Shown: positions 32,559-45,812, counted from the stretch's first letter. The stretch: 64,000 bases of DNA from Chitinimonas sp. BJYL2 (GCF_027257935.1 NZ_JANZKW010000001.1:310001-374000); one strand, 5' to 3'. Numbers and translations are program-made. The notes: generated by a model from the letters alone, not told the origin.

Positions 32559-34469
32559 TTACAGTTCCTGAGCCGGGGTCGTGCTGGGCTCGGGAGCGGG
32601 GCTGCTGGGTGGCAGGTCGCCCGAAGCAGGCTTGCTGCTGCCCGTTGGCTTGGGGGGGCGTGGTGGGCGCCCCTGCATGATGTCCTCCACCTGCTCGGCA
32701 TCCACCGTTTCCCACTCCATCAAAGCTGCCGTCATGGCTTCAACCTTGTCGCGGTTCTCTTCGAGCAGGCGTTGCGCCAGTGCGTATTGCTCGTCAATGA
32801 TGCGGCGGATTTCGAGATCCACTTTCTGCATGGTCGCTTCAGACAGGTTCTTGTGCGTGGTCACCGAGCGACCAAGGAAGACCTCGCCCTCATTGTCGCC
32901 ATACACCATCGGACCGAGCAGCTCCGACATGCCGTAGCGCGTCACCATGTCGCGGGCGATACCTGTGGCGCGTTCGAAGTCATTGGATGCGCCCGTAGAG
33001 ATGCGGCCCACGAACAAGTCTTCGGCAATCCGGCCGCCGAACAGGATGGCGAGGCGGCTCAGCATCTGATCCTTGTACAAGGACACCGCATCACGCTCCG
33101 GCAACTGCCAGGTCAGCCCCAGTGCCCGGCCTCGCGGCACAATGGTGACCTTGTGGACCGGATCGGTACCGGGCAGCAACTTGGCAACCACGGCGTGTCC
33201 TGACTCGTGATACGCAGTGGCGCGTTTCTCGTCCTCGGTCATGACCATGGAGCGACGCTCCGGGCCCATGAATATCTTGTCCTTGGCCTGCTCGAAATCC
33301 TGCATATCGACAAGGCGCTTGTTGGACCGCGCAGCAAACAGCGCAGCTTCGTTGACCAGATTGGCCAAGTCGGCGCCCGACATGCCCGGAGTACCACGCG
33401 CGAGCACAGCCGCATCGACATCACTAGCGATGGGCACCTTGCGCATGTGTACACCCAGAATCTGCTCGCGACCGCGGATATCGGGCAGCGGCACGACGAC
33501 CTGACGGTCAAAACGACCAGGGCGCAGCAGGGCAGGATCAAGTACGTCCGGACGGTTGGTCGCAGCGATCACGATCACGCCGGAGTTACCTTCAAAGCCA
33601 TCCATTTCGACCAGCATCTGGTTCAGTGTCTGTTCGCGCTCGTCGTTACCGCCACCCAGACCAGCACCGCGCTGGCGACCAACTGCGTCGATTTCATCGA
33701 TAAAGATGATGCAAGGCGCGTTCTTCTTGGCGTTCTCGAACATGTCGCGGACACGGGCCGCGCCAACACCGACAAACATTTCCACAAAGTCCGAACCGGA
33801 GATCGAGAAGAACGGCACTTTGGCCTCACCTGCAATGGCGCGTGCCAGCAGGGTCTTACCCGTACCAGGCGAGCCCACCATCAGGATCCCGCGGGGGATG
33901 CGACCACCCAGTTTCTGGAACTTGCTCGGGTCACGCAGGAAGTCGACGATCTCGGTCACCTCTTCCTTGGCTTCGTCGCAGCCGGCCACATCGGCAAAGG
34001 TCACCGAGTTATTGCTTTCATCCAGCATGCGGGCGCGGCTCTTGCCGAAGCTGAAGGCGCCGCCCTTGCCGCCGCCCTGCATCTGGCGCATGAAGAAGAT
34101 CCACACGCCGATCAAGAGCAGCATCGGGAACCAGTTGATGAAGATGCTCATCAGCAGCGACTGCTCTTCCGGCTGCTTGCCGCTGAATTTCACGCCGCGA
34201 TTGACCAGCGTGTCGACCAGACGGAAGTCGAAAGGCGCCACCGTCATGAAGGCGGAATTGTCGACGCGCTTGCCCTTGATCAGCTGACCACGAATCAGGT
34301 CGCCCTCGATCTCGACGCTGGCAATGCGCCCTTCCTGCACCTCGCTCATGAATTGCGAGTAAGGCACCTGGATCGATTGCTCCTGGCGCTTGGAGAACTG
34401 GTTGAACACGGTCATCAGTACCAGACCGATAATCACCCAGATCGCGATATTCTTGCCCAGATTGTTCAC
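32559..34469 (-). CDS. ftsH: ATP-dependent zinc metalloprotease FtsH
   Basis: 636-residue membrane-anchored AAA+ protease that degrades misfolded membrane proteins and short-lived regulators. Two membrane helices (about 7-22 and 105-125) flank a periplasmic domain. Walker A is GSPGTGKT (Ser replaces the common second-position Pro), Walker [12 protein letters not shown], the second region of homology [20 protein letters not shown] and the zinc site HESGH. The C-terminal ~40 residues are Pro/Ser-rich and predicted disordered. It lies 86 bases after rlmE. Confidence 0.97.
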   Translation of the reverse strand: MNNLGKNIAIWVIIGLVLMTVFNQFSKRQEQSIQVPYSQFMSEVQEGRIASVEIEGDLIRGQLIKGKRVDNSAFMTVAPFDFRLVDTLVNRGVKFSGKQPEEQSLLMSIFINWFPMLLLIGVWIFFMRQMQGGGKGGAFSFGKSRARMLDESNNSVTFADVAGCDEAKEEVTEIVDFLRDPSKFQKLGGRIPRGILMVGSPGTGKTLLARAIAGEAKVPFFSISGSDFVEMFVGVGAARVRDMFENAKKNAPCIIFIDEIDAVGRQRGAGLGGGNDEREQTLNQMLVEMDGFEGNSGVIVIAATNRPDVLDPALLRPGRFDRQVVVPLPDIRGREQILGVHMRKVPIASDVDAAVLARGTPGMSGADLANLVNEAALFAARSNKRLVDMQDFEQAKDKIFMGPERRSMVMTEDEKRATAYHESGHAVVAKLLPGTDPVHKVTIVPRGRALGLTWQLPERDAVSLYKDQMLSRLAILFGGRIAEDLFVGRISTGASNDFERATGIARDMVTRYGMSELLGPMVYGDNEGEVFLGRSVTTHKNLSEATMQKVDLEIRRIIDEQYALAQRLLEENRDKVEAMTAALMEWETVDAEQVEDIMQGRPPRPPKPTGSSKPASGDLPPSSPAPEPSTTPAQEL

Positions 34470-34555
34470 GGGACACTCCTTAAGCCGGCGAAACAGTTGG
34501 CCACACCGGCGATAGCCTTGTCATACAGGATTTTAATCGGCGACAGCCATGGGCG

Positions 34556-35176
34556 TCAGGGCTTTTTTCCCTTGCCCAGGAGATAGATTTCCGCCGAACG
34601 GTCGCGCGATGCGGCCGGCTTGCGTGTAACCACGGTCTGGAACGTCTCGCGCATTTGCTGCAGATACTCGGTGTAACCCGAGCCCTGGAAGGTCTTGACC
34701 AGAAAATGGCCGCCAGGTTTCAGCCAGTCACGGCAAAAATCGAGGGCCAGCTCACACAGCAGAAAGCTGCGCGCCTGATCAGTCACCGCCATACCGCTCA
34801 TATTGGGGGCCATGTCGCAAATCACAAGGTCTACGAGCCTGCCGCCCAGCAGATCCGTAAATTGCTGCAATACGGTGTCTTCACGGAAGTCGCCCTGAAT
34901 GAACTCGACCCCCGCAATGGGTGGCATATCCAGAATATCCAGCGCAAATACGCGGCCGGCATCACCAACACGCCGCCTTGCCACTTGCGACCAGCTACCC
35001 GGCGCAGCGCCCAGATCAGCGACCCAGAGACCGGACTTGAGCAGCTTGTCCTTGTCATCGATTTCCAGCAGTTTGTACGCAGCACGAGCGCGATACCCAT
35101 CCTTCTGTGCGCGCTGCACATAGGTATCGTTGACATGCTCCTGGAGCCATCCCTTGCTGGTTTTGCTTCGTGCCAT
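34556..35176 (-). CDS. rlmE: 23S rRNA (uridine-2'-O)-methyltransferase
   Basis: 206 residues, RlmE/FtsJ family; methylates U2552 in the 23S A-loop during 50S maturation. The SAM site is [13 protein letters not shown]. The K-D-K-E catalytic set is consistent with [30 protein letters not shown] and SAEIYLLG. rlmE-ftsH is a conserved pair, divergent from yhbY across a 220-base gap in which I saw no further gene. Confidence 0.95.
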   Translation of the reverse strand: MARSKTSKGWLQEHVNDTYVQRAQKDGYRARAAYKLLEIDDKDKLLKSGLWVADLGAAPGSWSQVARRRVGDAGRVFALDILDMPPIAGVEFIQGDFREDTVLQQFTDLLGGRLVDLVICDMAPNMSGMAVTDQARSFLLCELALDFCRDWLKPGGHFLVKTFQGSGYTEYLQQMRETFQTVVTRKPAASRDRSAEIYLLGKGKKP

Positions 35177-35396
35177 GTACGGGGTAATCGGGGATAAAGA
35201 GGTTGGAAACCGGCACAGACCGGGTTTGTTCGGGTGTCCGCTTGCTGCTAAGTTGAAGGCAACCTAGATAGCTTACTACGCGCCGCGGCTTTCAACGGAA
35301 TCAGACCCGCGCCTGTGTTGCAACCGCCCGGGAAATCAAACTGAACAGCCTGCAAGGTTTACAGTTAAAATTGTGCGCTTTTGCGCGGGGAAAACC

Positions 35397-35825
35397 ATGG
35401 AACTGACACGAGACGAGCGAATCTACCTTCGCGCCCAGGCCCATGGTCTGAGCCCGGTCGTCATGATCGGCAATAACGGTCTGACTGACCCGGTGCTGCG
35501 CGAGATTGCCGCCAGCCTTGATGCCCACGAACTGATCAAGGTACGTGTGCTGGGTGATGATCGCGACCAGCGTACCGCCTGGCTTGCCGAAATCTGCGCC
35601 TCGCTGGGCTGCGCGCCCGTGCAGCAGATTGGCAAGCTGTTGGTATTGTACCGCCCGACGCAGGAAGGCAAGCCGCGGATTGTCTTGCCGAAACCCGGCC
35701 AGAAAGCGGTAGACCCGAAGGCGCTGGATGCCGCCAAGAAGTCAGTTGCGAAGAAGTCGACCAAGGCAGCACCCAATATGGGCCGCGCCGGTGGTGGTCG
35801 CCCGGGTGGCAAGTTGCGCAAATAG
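35397..35825 (+). CDS. yhbY: YhbY/CRM-domain RNA-binding protein
   Basis: 142 residues. The first ~95 form a CRM domain: LTRDERIYLRAQAHGLSPVV, then the signature IGNNGLTDPV and HELIKVRV. YhbY associates with pre-50S particles in E. coli. A tail of about 45 residues rich in Lys, Ala and Gly extends beyond the domain and is not present in the E. coli protein; it may add RNA affinity. The ATG at 35397 follows GGGG; an in-frame start at 35373 is less likely. Divergent from rlmE, as in many proteobacteria. Confidence 0.92.
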   Translation: MELTRDERIYLRAQAHGLSPVVMIGNNGLTDPVLREIAASLDAHELIKVRVLGDDRDQRTAWLAEICASLGCAPVQQIGKLLVLYRPTQEGKPRIVLPKPGQKAVDPKALDAAKKSVAKKSTKAAPNMGRAGGGRPGGKLRK

Positions 35826-35915
35826 TTCACGCCAAGCGCTTAGGCCGATCGCAGTCGCGTGCTTGTCTGACAGCCGCGCTGCGCTATTGCACTAACCGGC
35901 GTACCCGTGTGCATC

Positions 35916-35938
35916 AAGCCGGCCCCTGTGGCCGGCTT
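35916..35938. terminator. bidirectional terminator, yhbY/TonB-like gene
   Basis: 9-bp stem (35916-35924 with 35930-35938), 5-base loop, followed on the plus strand by TTTGCTTT counting the stem end. It lies between two convergent genes; on the minus strand the T tract is poor, so it mainly serves yhbY. Confidence 0.65.
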
Positions 35939-35953
35939 TGCTTTGGACGACGC

Positions 35954-36958
35954 TCAACTTTCCTTGAATTCGATCAGTGTCTCCACGGTAAAGCTGCTAC
36001 CCGCTTCGCGGAATTTCCATTTGGATAGTGCTGCCGTCACCGCACGATCGAACACACGGCGAGGCCTCGACTCCAGGATCTCGACCCGTGTTACCGCGCC
36101 GGATTCATTGACCACCATTCTGGCCTTGACCAAACCCGACTCCACACCAGCCCTGGCGGCCTCGACCGGGAATGCGGGCTGCTCACGATAGAGAGGACGG
36201 CGATCAGGCTCCGCCTTGGCTGGCGACGCCACAGCCACCTGTACAGGCGGGGGTGGCACTACCGCAGGCGCCGATTCAGACGGTTTGGCAACCGGCACAG
36301 GGGCCACGGCAGCGGGCGTCACAGCCGCGGCTACCGGCGTCGTAACGGCCGGGACCGGGGGCAAGGCTTGGGTTTGGATCGCCGCTGCAGGCGCCTTGGA
36401 GGTCGAGGTATCACGGCGCGCCGGAGGCTGGGGCTCGGCCGGCGGGTGATCCGGCTTGGGGGCCGGCGAGAACCATCGGGCAGGATTGGGCATCACGCCA
36501 AACACCTTGTCATTCTCGGCGGCGGGCGCATCAGCAACAAGCTCGGGCCCGGCGGCGGGCGCCGACACCTCGGCAGAAGCAACCGTCGCTGGCGGGCTAG
36601 GCCGCAGGGTAAAGAAGATCACCGCAGCACCCAAGATCACCACGGCGGCAATCGTAACCGGCAACACTCGCGATCGGGGCCGCCCGATCGGATGCGGATG
36701 CGCCTGCGCAGCTCCAGCAGCCCCGCGCTGCCCGCCTGTAAGCAGGCCCAGCTTGTCGAGCCTGTCCAGATCGCGTGTCAGTTGTTGTTCGTCGGCACTG
36801 CCCGCCAACCTGGCGAGCAGATGCGTCACATCATTCTGGCCATCGACCAGCTGCAGGAGTTTGCGCTGATTGATGCTCAGCCCATGCTTGGGCTGGGCGA
36901 GCTCTTGCTCACCTTCGGGCGTACGGTGATACCGGATTGATTGATGCTCACTGGACAT
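35954..36958 (-). CDS. TonB-like energy transducer with cytoplasmic N-domain
   Basis: 334 residues in four parts. Residues 1-75 are a soluble, helix-rich domain (LSINQRKLLQLVDGQNDVTH) that would sit in the cytoplasm. One membrane helix follows at about 97-117. A Pro/Ala-rich linker spans about 120-250. The last ~80 residues are a TonB C-terminal domain: YREQPAFPVEAARAGVESG, VRVEILES-like GAVTRVEILESRPRRVFD, and ALSKWKF. Ordinary TonB has only a short cytoplasmic start, so the N-domain is notable. No exbB, exbD or receptor gene is adjacent. It may couple the N-domain's signal to an envelope partner; function is inferred only. Confidence 0.8.
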   Translation of the reverse strand: MSSEHQSIRYHRTPEGEQELAQPKHGLSINQRKLLQLVDGQNDVTHLLARLAGSADEQQLTRDLDRLDKLGLLTGGQRGAAGAAQAHPHPIGRPRSRVLPVTIAAVVILGAAVIFFTLRPSPPATVASAEVSAPAAGPELVADAPAAENDKVFGVMPNPARWFSPAPKPDHPPAEPQPPARRDTSTSKAPAAAIQTQALPPVPAVTTPVAAAVTPAAVAPVPVAKPSESAPAVVPPPPVQVAVASPAKAEPDRRPLYREQPAFPVEAARAGVESGLVKARMVVNESGAVTRVEILESRPRRVFDRAVTAALSKWKFREAGSSFTVETLIEFKES

Positions 36959-37100
36959 GGTTGGGTCACTCCCCTGTTGTTTTACCCGCGGTGTGATGGT
37001 TATACGGGCGAGGGGAGGAGCATAGCGACGATATTGCTGCAGCGCACAACGCTTGCAGGCCAGTGTGCCTTAGCGTCGCGCCAATGCCACAGGCGTGTCG

Positions 37101-37547
37101 TTACTTGACCGGGCCGCGGATCACATAGACCAGGCCGAACAGGCTCTGGATCAGATAGATCAGGCTGGATATCGTTTGCCAGTTCTGGAAGCCACCGCCG
37201 AACATGCCTTCGGCAGCGGTGTGCATCTGCGGTTTCACTTCCGAGATGACCGGAAAGACCGCGAAATGGTTGACCAGGGTCAGCGCCAGCATGGCGAGAA
37301 TCAGCCACAGCTCCAGTGTCTGGAAGGCGCGCAAGCCTTCTACCCAGAGCATGTGGATCAGGATATAGATACCCGCCACGATGCCGACCCACGCCAGCGC
37401 GCGCAGCATGCTGGCCACCACCCTGAATGCCAGCGCGTTATCGAGCTGGTGGAACAGCACCGGGCCGATCAACACGCCCAGCGCCCATAGCCCGCCGATC
37501 CAGAAGACAGTCAGGATGGAGCGTAGCGCAGTCGGGAAATTCTGCAT
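37101..37547 (-). CDS. DUF4149-type membrane protein
   Basis: 148 residues with four predicted membrane helices (about 8-29, 42-66, 73-95 and 122-143). The motif FWIGGLWALGVLIGPVLF and a Met/His-containing third segment (TLVNHFAVFPVI) match the small four-helix family annotated as DUF4149. The ATG at 37547 lies 22 bases after greA. Function is unknown; linkage to greA-carAB is seen in several betaproteobacteria from memory. Confidence 0.75.
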   Translation of the reverse strand: MQNFPTALRSILTVFWIGGLWALGVLIGPVLFHQLDNALAFRVVASMLRALAWVGIVAGIYILIHMLWVEGLRAFQTLELWLILAMLALTLVNHFAVFPVISEVKPQMHTAAEGMFGGGFQNWQTISSLIYLIQSLFGLVYVIRGPVK

Positions 37548-37569
37548 GGCGGCCTCGGTGGAGAAGGAC

Positions 37570-38046
37570 TTACAGGTATTTGACGTCGAGCACTTCGTAC
37601 TCACGAATGCCGGCCGGGGCATTGACCTCGACCACGTCACCCGCGGATTTGCCGATCAAGGCACGGGCAATCGGACTCGATACGGAAATCTTGCCGGCCT
37701 TGATGTCGGCCTCATCGTCGCCCACGATCTGGTAAGTGACGTTGTCACTCGACTCCAGATCTTCCAGATCGATGGTGGCACCGAAAACAATGCGGCCGTC
37801 CGCATCGATCTCGGCAGGATTGATGATCACGGCGTTGGACAACTTGCCTTCCAGATCGGCAATACGGCCTTCGATGAAACCCTGGCGCTCCTTGGCGGCG
37901 TCGTACTCGGCGTTTTCCGACAGGTCACCATGCGAGCGGGCTTCGGCAATCGCGGCGATCACACTCGGGCGCTCCACGCTCTTGAGACGTTGCAATTCGC
38001 TCCGGAGCAGCTCCGCACCATTGACGGTAAGGGGTACCTTGATCAT
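37570..38046 (-). CDS. greA: transcription elongation factor GreA
   Basis: 158 residues, the standard GreA length. It rescues backtracked RNA polymerase by stimulating transcript cleavage. The coiled-coil tip acidic pair is in [16 protein letters not shown], and the C-terminal FKBP-like domain ends with [18 protein letters not shown] lies nine bases before the ATG at 38046; the longer upstream frame is not needed. It follows carB. Confidence 0.97.
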   Translation of the reverse strand: MIKVPLTVNGAELLRSELQRLKSVERPSVIAAIAEARSHGDLSENAEYDAAKERQGFIEGRIADLEGKLSNAVIINPAEIDADGRIVFGATIDLEDLESSDNVTYQIVGDDEADIKAGKISVSSPIARALIGKSAGDVVEVNAPAGIREYEVLDVKYL

Positions 38047-38091
38047 TTCTTCACTCCATCCCGGCCTTTCTTGACCGGGGCTAAAAACAAA

Positions 38092-38113
38092 CCCGACGCC
38101 GAAGGGCGTCGGG
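38092..38113 (-). terminator. terminator between carB and greA
   Basis: 9-bp G+C stem (38092-38100 with 38105-38113) and a 4-base loop, followed on the minus strand by TTTGTTTTT. It ends at 46 bases before greA and should terminate carAB, giving greA its own or a readthrough promoter. Confidence 0.8.
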
Positions 38114-38125
38114 AACAATGAACAG

Positions 38126-38156
38126 GGCCGCCGCGCTCGCTAGGGGCGCGGCGGCC
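38126..38156 (-). other. G+C-rich hairpin directly after carB
   Basis: 11-bp stem (38126-38136 with 38146-38156) with a 9-base loop, 16 bases after the carB stop. No T-run follows; with the terminator at 38092-38113 it forms a tandem pair that may pause polymerase or protect the carB 3' end. Confidence 0.5.
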
Positions 38157-38172
38157 GGTTACTTTAGGCGAT

Positions 38173-41388
<3,216 letters not shown>

Positions 41389-41397
41389 GGCGGGTCC

Positions 41398-42534
41398 TTA
41401 TTGCTTATGTTGCGCCATGGCGGCGGTGAAGCGGTCGAACAGATAGGCCACATCGTGCGGGCCGGGGCTGGCTTCGGGGTGACCCTGGAAGCTGAAGGCC
41501 GGACGATCGGTCAGCGCAATGCCCTGCACGGTGCCATCGAACAGCGAGCGATGGGTCACGCGCACATTGGCCGGCAGGCTGGCTTCGTCGGCCTGGAAGC
41601 CGTGGTTCTGGCTGGTGATCATCACGTGCTTGCTGTCCAGATCCTGCACCGGATGGTTGGCACCGTGGTGGCCGAACTTCATCTTGCTGGTCTTGCCGCC
41701 GGCAGCCAGCGCGAGCAACTGGTGGCCCAGACAAATGCCGAACACCGGCAGCTTCTTGTCGAGGAAGACCTTGATCGCGGCGATCGCGTAATCGCAAGGC
41801 TCCGGGTCGCCAGGGCCGTTGCTCAGGAACACGCCATCGGGGTTCAGCTTGAGCACGTCCTCGGCCGAGGTCTGCGCCGGCACCACGGTGAGCTTGCAAC
41901 CGCGTTCGGCCAGCATGCGCAGAATGTTGTGCTTCACGCCGAAGTCGTAGGCCACCACATGGAACTTGGGCTCGCTCAGTGCGCCGTAGCCGCTGCCGAG
42001 CTTCCACTCGGTGGTGTTCCAGTCGTAAGCCGTCTTGCAGCTGACCACCTTGGCCAGATCCTGACCGGCCATGCTGCCAAAGCCACGAGCCAGTTCCACT
42101 GCCTTGGCCGGGTCGATGTCGCCTGCCATGATGCAACCGGGCTGGGCACCCTTTTCACGCAGGATGCGGGTCAGCTTGCGGGTATCGATATCGGCAATCG
42201 CCACCGTGCCGGTGCGAGCCAGATAGGCGTCCAGCGTCTCTTCCATGCGGTAATTCGACGCACGCAGCGGCAGATCACGGATGATCAGGCCGGCGGCGAA
42301 CACGCCGTTCGATTCGGCATCCTCGGCGTTCACGCCCACATTGCCGATATGCGGATACGTCAACGTGACGATCTGGCGGCAGTACGAAGGATCGGTAAGG
42401 ATTTCCTGATAGCCGGTCAACGCGGTATTGAAGACGACTTCACCGACGGTATGGCCAGCAGCACCGATGCTGACACCATGAAACAAGGTGCCATCGGCGA
42501 GCGCGAGCAGGGCTTGGGGACGTTGTTGGGACAC
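41398..42534 (-). CDS. carA: carbamoyl-phosphate synthase small subunit, GTG start
   Basis: 378-residue glutaminase subunit. The class I amidotransferase nucleophile is in [12 protein letters not shown], and the His/Glu pair in [13 protein letters not shown] place the start at the GTG at 42534: it gives [16 protein letters not shown], in line with the family, and AGGAG lies six bases upstream. An in-frame ATG at 42561 lies before that Shine-Dalgarno, and the frame stays open to 42645 through the structured leader. Confidence 0.93.
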   Translation of the reverse strand: MSQQRPQALLALADGTLFHGVSIGAAGHTVGEVVFNTALTGYQEILTDPSYCRQIVTLTYPHIGNVGVNAEDAESNGVFAAGLIIRDLPLRASNYRMEETLDAYLARTGTVAIADIDTRKLTRILREKGAQPGCIMAGDIDPAKAVELARGFGSMAGQDLAKVVSCKTAYDWNTTEWKLGSGYGALSEPKFHVVAYDFGVKHNILRMLAERGCKLTVVPAQTSAEDVLKLNPDGVFLSNGPGDPEPCDYAIAAIKVFLDKKLPVFGICLGHQLLALAAGGKTSKMKFGHHGANHPVQDLDSKHVMITSQNHGFQADEASLPANVRVTHRSLFDGTVQGIALTDRPAFSFQGHPEASPGPHDVAYLFDRFTAAMAQHKQ

Positions 42535-42569
42535 CAGCGACTCCTGAGTGGGTCCGACCATCAATGGGG

Positions 42570-42662
42570 AAAAACGAAAGCAGGCGTAGCGAGCAGCCCG
42601 TAGCGCTTGCGAGAAGCGCAGCCGTACGCACAGTACGGCGAGCACCGCAGGAAGCGATGCGG
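42570..42662 (-). promoter_or_regulatory. structured leader upstream of carA
   Basis: Three consecutive stem-loops precede carA on the minus strand: 42645-42649 with 42658-42662, 42621-42627 with 42633-42639, and 42603-42608 with 42614-42619. About 25 bases later comes a T-rich stretch (T5 at 42574-42570). Together they look like an mRNA leader or attenuator, or an intergenic repeat element. The rest of the 294-base gap holds the terminator of the peroxidase gene. Confidence 0.5.
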
Positions 42663-42707
42663 GTTGCGCAGTAGCCTGACTCGATTTTCCGGGTCTGGAC
42701 GTAAAGA

Positions 42708-42733
42708 AACGGGATAGGCGTGCCTATCCCGTT
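42708..42733 (-). terminator. terminator after the glutathione peroxidase gene
   Basis: 12-bp arms (42708-42719 with 42722-42733) separated by two bases; at least the outer pairs form a stem. On the minus strand it is followed by TTTCTTT, so it would terminate the peroxidase transcript about 95 bases after its stop and separate it from carA. Confidence 0.65.
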
Positions 42734-42828
42734 CCCTCTGATGATTCAGTGATTTTCGAGGCGAATTCTAGCCGAAACCGGCCTGCCGGGCAATCCGCGC
42801 CGCCTGCCAAATCATGGCAAAACCATGC

Positions 42829-43311
42829 CTAAAGCAGCGCCTCGATCCGCTTTGCCAGCTCTTCCGGTTTGGTAGTCGGGGCAAAGCGCTCTACAACATT
42901 ACCCTCGCGGTCCACCAGAAACTTGGTGAAGTTCCATTTGATCGCCTCGCTGCCGAGCAAACCCTTGGCCGACTTCTTCAGGTACTGGTAGAGCGGGTGG
43001 GCGTCGCCCCCGTTGACCTCGACCTTGTCGAACATCGGAAAGCTCACCCCATAGTTCTTCTGGCAGAACGCACCGATCTGCTCGGCATCACCCGGCTCCT
43101 GGCCACCAAACTGGTTGCACGGGAAGCCCAGCACCACCAGTCCGCGCGGTTCATATTCTGCGAACAGCTTCTGCAAACCCTCGAACTGCGGGGTGAAACC
43201 GCATTCGCTCGCGGTATTCACGATCAGCATGACCTTGCCTTTGTAGGCAGCGAGCTGTTCGGGCGCTCCGCCAAGGCGGTTAGCGGAAAAATCATAAAGG
43301 GGTGTGGACAT
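42829..43311 (-). CDS. glutathione peroxidase (Cys type)
   Basis: 160-residue thiol peroxidase of the BtuE/GPx family that reduces hydrogen and organic peroxides, often with thioredoxin as donor. The peroxidatic Cys is C37 in [11 protein letters not shown], where animal enzymes have selenocysteine. The second Cys lies in [12 protein letters not shown], along with the catalytic Gln, and the Trp/Asn in [10 protein letters not shown]. No signal peptide, so cytoplasmic. It is divergent from the FIST gene across 80 bases. Confidence 0.93.
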   Translation of the reverse strand: MSTPLYDFSANRLGGAPEQLAAYKGKVMLIVNTASECGFTPQFEGLQKLFAEYEPRGLVVLGFPCNQFGGQEPGDAEQIGAFCQKNYGVSFPMFDKVEVNGGDAHPLYQYLKKSAKGLLGSEAIKWNFTKFLVDREGNVVERFAPTTKPEELAKRIEALL

Positions 43312-43391
43312 GGCAGAACCCTGTGGTTGGCATCGCAGCTCATCATGATAGTCCTGCCGCGCAAGCGCGTGGGATCGTCGATAATGCAGCC

Positions 43392-44402
43392 ATGCCCATC
43401 CGCTACGCTACCGGTCTTGCCTATGCACCCCGCGCCACACCGGCACTTGCCGAGCGTGCGGTGGCGCAAGCCTTGCAACGGCTGGATACGGATCGCGCAG
43501 CCATGGTGCTGCTGTTCCTGTCCGCCGATTTCGCCCGCGACCCTCGCCCGGCCCTGCGTGCTGCGGCCGGCACAGCCCAGACGCTCTCGGTTGCCGGTTG
43601 TACCGCAGCGGGTGTGATGACGGATGAGGACTGGCTACTCGATACACCCGCCGCGTGTGCCATGGTGGCTGATCAGTGGCCCGGCCCGGATGCTGCCGCC
43701 GCACGGCTCACCCTGGCCGCACCGGATGCGCTAGACATAGGCTGGCTGGAAGCAGGCGGGCCACGGGTTGGCGGCGTTGCCGGTGATGCCACGGGTCTGG
43801 GGCCCTATCAGGTCTGGCGCCAGGGTCAGCTTTCTCCCGATGGCCGCAGTACCCTGCCACTGGCACTGGAAACCCACGGCATCTCGCGCGCCATGCAGCC
43901 CGTGGGCGAACCCTGCCATGTCAGCCATATCGATGGCTTTGACCTGCATCGCCTCGATGGCGCCCATGCGGCGCATTGCTTGCGGCAGGCACTCGATCCC
44001 TTGCCACCCTTGCACGAACTGGGGCTGGCGACGCTGGATGAGCGCGGCCGGATCATGGCCTGTTGGCCACTGGTATCGATCAACCCGGATGGCAGCGTTA
44101 CCGTCGCCGCACGCTTGTTCCCCCATCAGCGCGTGATCTGGTTACGACGCAGCGCCGAAGCTGCCGTGGCGGAAATCACCCACCTCGTACGCGCGCCGGC
44201 ACCGGCCGCCGCGCTGCTGTTTTCATGCGGCAGCCGCGGGCCCGCGCTGCATGCTGGTCAGGACAAGGAGTGGCGCACCATCACCCGCACCTGGCCCGAT
44301 ACGCCGCTGGCGGGCTTTTACGGCAACGGCCAGATTGCCAGTCTGGACGGAAGCAATCGCCTGCTGCACCAGAGCGTGGTACTGGCCCGCTTGGCGAGCT
44401 AG
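43392..44402 (+). CDS. stand-alone FIST domain protein
   Basis: 336 residues matching FIST_N followed by FIST_C, an input domain thought to bind small ligands such as amino acids. Seen here are [17 protein letters not shown] in the N-part and a C-part ending [14 protein letters not shown] and [14 protein letters not shown], the usual ending where a Cys and Gly-rich loop are conserved. No kinase, cyclase or receiver output domain is attached, and no membrane segment is seen. The ATG at 43392 gives the expected N-terminus; the frame extends upstream over the divergent peroxidase start. Confidence 0.85.
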   Translation: MPIRYATGLAYAPRATPALAERAVAQALQRLDTDRAAMVLLFLSADFARDPRPALRAAAGTAQTLSVAGCTAAGVMTDEDWLLDTPAACAMVADQWPGPDAAAARLTLAAPDALDIGWLEAGGPRVGGVAGDATGLGPYQVWRQGQLSPDGRSTLPLALETHGISRAMQPVGEPCHVSHIDGFDLHRLDGAHAAHCLRQALDPLPPLHELGLATLDERGRIMACWPLVSINPDGSVTVAARLFPHQRVIWLRRSAEAAVAEITHLVRAPAPAAALLFSCGSRGPALHAGQDKEWRTITRTWPDTPLAGFYGNGQIASLDGSNRLLHQSVVLARLAS

Positions 44403-44436
44403 GCGGACAATACGTTTTTTGTTTTGCCGTCACGCC

Positions 44437-44886
44437 ATGTTCAACCCCTCCCGCGACCAAGCTCGCCGCTTCCTCTTTGATGCCTGGGCCAAACACCGGC
44501 AAACCGCCCCAGTGACCGATCTGGAAAAGATCGCCATCGGCGTGCTGCTGCGTCATCCCGAATACCAGCCCATCGTCGATCAGCCTGATCGCTATCTGGA
44601 CAAGGACTACCTACCCGAATTCGGTGAGACCAATCCCTTCCTGCACATGAACATGCACCTCGCCATCGAGGAGCAGCTGTCCATCGATCAGCCGCGCGGC
44701 GTAAAGGCGCTGTATGCCCAGCTGTGTCAGAAGACAGGCGATGAGCATGTTGCCCAGCATGAAGTCATGGATTGTCTGGCCGAGATGATCTGGCAAGCGC
44801 AACGTACCGGCACGGGCCCTGACGGCGCGCTCTATCTGGCCTGCCTGCGTGGCAAGGCAGGGCTTGATGAAAGCGGCGCAGGCTGA
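44437..44886 (+). CDS. DUF1841 family protein
   Basis: 149-residue cytoplasmic protein. MFNPSRDQARRFLFDAW and NPFLHMNMHLAIEEQL are characteristic of DUF1841, whose role is unknown. The MHLAIEEQ/HEVMDCLAEMIW His and Glu residues recur in the family and could bind metal, but this is speculation. It lies 34 bases after the FIST gene and overlaps or closely precedes the DUF3025 gene, so the three are probably one operon. Confidence 0.85.
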   Translation: MFNPSRDQARRFLFDAWAKHRQTAPVTDLEKIAIGVLLRHPEYQPIVDQPDRYLDKDYLPEFGETNPFLHMNMHLAIEEQLSIDQPRGVKALYAQLCQKTGDEHVAQHEVMDCLAEMIWQAQRTGTGPDGALYLACLRGKAGLDESGAG

Positions 44887-44899
44887 GCACGGCGGGTGC

Positions 44900-45694
44900 A
44901 TGGACTGGCCGCTTGATCACTTTGCCGGATCACCGTGGCTATTGCCCTTGCGGCCCACATTGCGGCAGCTGGGCTGGCAACACTTCCCGACGACCACCGA
45001 GTGGGCGGCATTGCCCGATGAACTCAGGCCACGCACCCGCAGCGGCAAGCCGGTGCGCTTTGTCCTGCCCGACGAAGCGACCATCGCTTACGAAGCACGC
45101 ATCGCCCGGCACGGGGAAGTCCTCACCCGCCCCGACAACTGGCATGACTTGTTCAACGCTCTGTGCTGGCTTGCCTGGCCGCGCAGCAAGGCGGCGCTCA
45201 ACGCACTGCATCTGGTCGAACTGGACCAGCAAACCGGCACCTTGCGTAGCCCCGCGCGCGATGCGGCCACCCTGCTGGATGAGTCCGGCGTCGTGCTAGC
45301 CGTGGCCGATACCCGCCTGCAGACAGCGCTGCTCGCGCACGACTGGCAAACGCTGTTCGTGACTGGCAGGGCTCAATGGGGGCGCAGCATCCAGGCCATG
45401 CCCATCGGCCACGCGCTGATGGAAAAAAGCTTGGCACCCTTTGTGGGCATCGTTGCCAAAGCCGCCCTGATGCCCGTCTCGCCCGACTGGTTTAGCCTGC
45501 CACCGGCCCAGCAGATTCATCACGCCGACGTCTGGCTAGCAGCGCAGATCGACCAGCGCCGCTTCAATAAGCCCCGCGATCTGCCGGCGCTACCGGTGCT
45601 GGGCATACCGGGCTGGTGGCCACAACAATGCGCCGCCTTCTATGCCGATACCCATCACTTCCGCCCCAAACGCCACGTCGTTCGTCCGGGCTAA
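44900..45694 (+). CDS. DUF3025 family protein
   Basis: 264 residues. The central NWHDLFNALCWLAWPRSKAA is diagnostic of DUF3025, with KPFVGIVAKAAL-like LAPFVGIVAKAALMPV and PALPVLGIPGWWP at the C-terminus. Function is unknown; no signal peptide. I use the ATG at 44900, 13 bases after the DUF1841 stop; an ATG at 44867 would overlap DUF1841 by 20 bases. Confidence 0.82.
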   Translation: MDWPLDHFAGSPWLLPLRPTLRQLGWQHFPTTTEWAALPDELRPRTRSGKPVRFVLPDEATIAYEARIARHGEVLTRPDNWHDLFNALCWLAWPRSKAALNALHLVELDQQTGTLRSPARDAATLLDESGVVLAVADTRLQTALLAHDWQTLFVTGRAQWGRSIQAMPIGHALMEKSLAPFVGIVAKAALMPVSPDWFSLPPAQQIHHADVWLAAQIDQRRFNKPRDLPALPVLGIPGWWPQQCAAFYADTHHFRPKRHVVRPG

Positions 45695-45812
45695 ACGCAT
45701 TTCACACCAGCAAGTCGCATTTCATCGCAAGGCGCTCTCTTCCTGCACGGGCTGAGGCTACCTTACGCTCCATCAGCCCGCCACAAGCGGCCCCGCGTTG
45801 GAGATTGCCCCC

